A stretch of DNA of 8,492 nucleotides from Kiritimatiellia bacterium (GTDB lineage: Bacteria; Verrucomicrobiota; Kiritimatiellia; RFP12; UBA1067), in assembly GCA_016302985.1 (NCBI GenBank), contig JAEDMN010000144.1, positions 1 to 8,492 on the forward strand, in the 5' to 3' direction. Positions 7,548-8,492 of this stretch are shown here, one piece after another. Positions within the stretch are counted from its first letter, which is position 1, and each line of letters begins with the position of its first letter. Below the pieces are notes generated by a model. The model saw only the letters and a program-made list of their open reading frames with translations, ran no database searches and had not been told where the DNA came from. Made by a program: the position numbers and the translations under genes.

Positions 7548-7658
7548 ACGAACCGACGCCAGAGTCCGCCTCCCGTGCAGGTTCGCCAACTCGCACCTCC
7601 CCACGCGTCATTCATAACCCGCACCTGCGCCCGAGCGCTTGGGGGGCCGCGCGGCCTG

Positions 7659-8059
7659 ATGGAGCAGAACCCGTCGGACTCCGGCAAGCTCGTCAGGCAT
7701 GACCCCCGCGGCAGGCATGTGGAGTGCGGCGGGGTTGCGTGGGCGACGGGCGTCGAGATCACGCGCGGCGCGGACCGGTGGCATGTGTTCAACGTCGTGA
7801 AAGTCGCGGAAGACGACGGCAACGGGTCTCCGTACGGCGGGCAGTTCGCCACGAGCCTGGAGGTGCGCGACGGGAAGGAGGCCGACGACTGTTCAACAGC
7901 GGATGCCTGCTGCCGATGCAGAAGAAGGGGAAATACCGGAACATGACGCAGGTGAAATGGGCGGAGCTTATCCGCTATACGATAATGCGCGTGGGAATCG
8001 TCCTCTCGCTCGACGAAATCCCCCGCAGGTACATATCCAGAGAGTTCCTCAGGCTGTGA
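7659..8059 (+). pseudogene. Small unrecognised gene, apparently frameshifted near 7889
   Basis: From the ATG at 7659 the frame to about 7889 has strong G/C bias at third positions and a protein-like product (MEQNPSDSGK... to EVRDGKEADD, about 77 residues). After that the same frame turns into a Cys/Arg-rich tail ending at TGA 7944-7946. The frame one base back instead becomes protein-like from CTG at 7889 (LFNSGCLLPMQKKGKY... to REFLRL) and stops at TGA 8057-8059. A single missing base near 7889, or a programmed -1 shift, would join the halves into about 133 residues. No ribosome site or family is recognised. The upstream part (7548-7658) is weakly coding in the same frame, so the true gene may once have been longer. 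It could be a decayed remnant or a sequencing error. Confidence 0.4.
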
Positions 8060-8173
8060 AATGCAACGGGTGGCCGGGCTGCCCGCAAGACACGCTCGGA
8101 ATGGTCCCGTCGGCTATCCGTCGGGTGGCCGCGCATTGCCTGGAAATGGCGCGCACGACTGTGGCCCTCGCTG
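8060..8173. other. Intergenic sequence without a visible gene
   Basis: Between the frameshifted remnant and the next promoter I see no gene, RNA or terminator. A short GC palindrome (CGGGCTGCCCG near 8076-8086) has almost no loop and no T-tract. Confidence 0.4.
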
Positions 8174-8209
8174 TTGGCAGGGTCCACGCGTTGTGCTACC
8201 ATATGCGTA
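8174..8209 (+). promoter_or_regulatory. Sigma70-type promoter, predicted leaderless
   Basis: TTGGCA (8174-8179) matches five of six bases of the -35 consensus. A 17-bp spacer follows, ending in TGC (8194-8196), an extended -10 motif, and then TACCAT (8197-8202), four of six bases of the -10 consensus. The expected start, 7 nt past the hexamer, is 8209, exactly the A of an ATG. No Shine-Dalgarno sequence precedes it. This matches the arrangement seen upstream of lysA. Confidence 0.7.
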
Positions 8210-8492
8210 TGAACATGCGTTGTGCATTCCTGTTCCTGCTCGTCGCGGAGCTTTCCGCCGCGCCCGCGTGGCTGTTCAGCGCGGACTGGAACCTCCTCAA
8301 GGCGACGCGCCGCGGCCCCGTCCCGGCGGACGAGTGGTTCCAGGCCGACGTCCGTCCGCGCAGCTTCGCGCTCATGTTCAGGTAGGAAGGGCGGAAGGGC
8401 GTGGACGCCGCGACGATACAGGAGGTCTTCGGCCGCGCCGTCGATGGGCAGGGCCGTCTCGCGTCCTTCGGACTGGACGGCGGATATGCCGC
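8209..8492 (+). pseudogene. Secreted protein of unknown family, interrupted by an in-frame TAG and cut by the window end
   Basis: The ATG at 8209 (an in-frame ATG also lies at 8203, but overlaps the promoter side of the predicted start) opens a product with a signal peptide: MNMR, hydrophobic CAFLFLLVAEL, then SAAPA with likely cleavage after residue 20. The mature start is WLFSADWNLLKATRRG. TAG at 8383-8385 ends the frame after 58 residues. The same frame continues to the window end (EGRKGVDAATIQEVFGRAVD...), with strong G at first and G/C at third positions, so it still looks coding. The simplest reading is one longer exported protein with a nonsense mutation or sequencing error. Alternatives are a genuine 58-residue exported peptide followed by a second gene from GTG 8401, or amber readthrough. 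No family is recognised. Confidence 0.5.
8385..8400. repeat. Tandem 8-bp duplication
   Basis: GGAAGGGC occurs twice in immediate succession (8385-8392 and 8393-8400), starting on the last base of the in-frame TAG. Its purine-rich copies could also act as a ribosome binding site for a GTG at 8401, at short spacing. Confidence 0.55.

Noticed and set aside
381..7604. Very long minus-strand open frames (about 360 to 850 codons) opposite lysA, tex, the oxidoreductase and the glycosidase
   Set aside because: High GC removes stop codons from antisense frames. Their products are rich in Arg, Ala, Val, His and Asp with no motif, while the plus strand encodes clear families.
7645..7656. 12-bp palindrome GGCCGCGCGGCC after the glycosidase
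   Set aside because: No loop and no T-tract, and such GC palindromes are expected by chance in this composition.

Overview
The window is GC-rich bacterial DNA. All convincing genes lie on the plus strand, and the long minus-strand open frames are antisense shadows. The mix of a diaminopimelate decarboxylase, a Tex protein, a Gfo/Idh/MocA oxidoreductase and a secreted clan GH-A-like glycosidase, in high-GC DNA with at least two apparently leaderless starts, would fit an uncultured glycan-degrading bacterium of the PVC group (Kiritimatiellota/Verrucomicrobiota type). This assignment is an impression only; no rRNA or other marker is present.

Layout: 1-204 is the 3' end of an unrecognised gene. 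205-460 holds no convincing gene, but it contains a 13-bp direct repeat, small hairpins and an AT-rich palindrome. An extended -10 promoter (TGG-TATAAT) sits 8 nt upstream of the lysA ATG. lysA (483-1757), tex (1783-4032), a Gfo/Idh oxidoreductase (GTG at 4035) and a secreted glycoside hydrolase (ATG at 5067, stop 7547) follow in one tight head-to-tail block with gaps of 25 and 2 nt and then an in-frame junction with no stop. They can be read as one transcription unit in which two housekeeping genes precede two sugar-metabolism genes. 7548-8202 holds a small frameshifted gene remnant and then apparently empty sequence. It ends in a well-formed promoter (TTGGCA, 17 bp, TGC-TACCAT) that puts the expected transcription start on the ATG at 8209. 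The last gene encodes a signal peptide, is interrupted by an in-frame TAG at 8383, and then continues in the same frame with coding-like composition to the window end.

The most interesting points are: (1) the Gfo/Idh and glycosidase genes share one uninterrupted frame, although the second has its own Shine-Dalgarno sequence and signal peptide; (2) two promoters of the same type appear to make leaderless mRNAs; (3) the terminal secreted gene carries an in-frame amber codon; (4) the glycosidase has about 400 residues of unassigned N-terminal sequence. No CRISPR array, RNA gene, insertion sequence or clear intrinsic terminator was seen.
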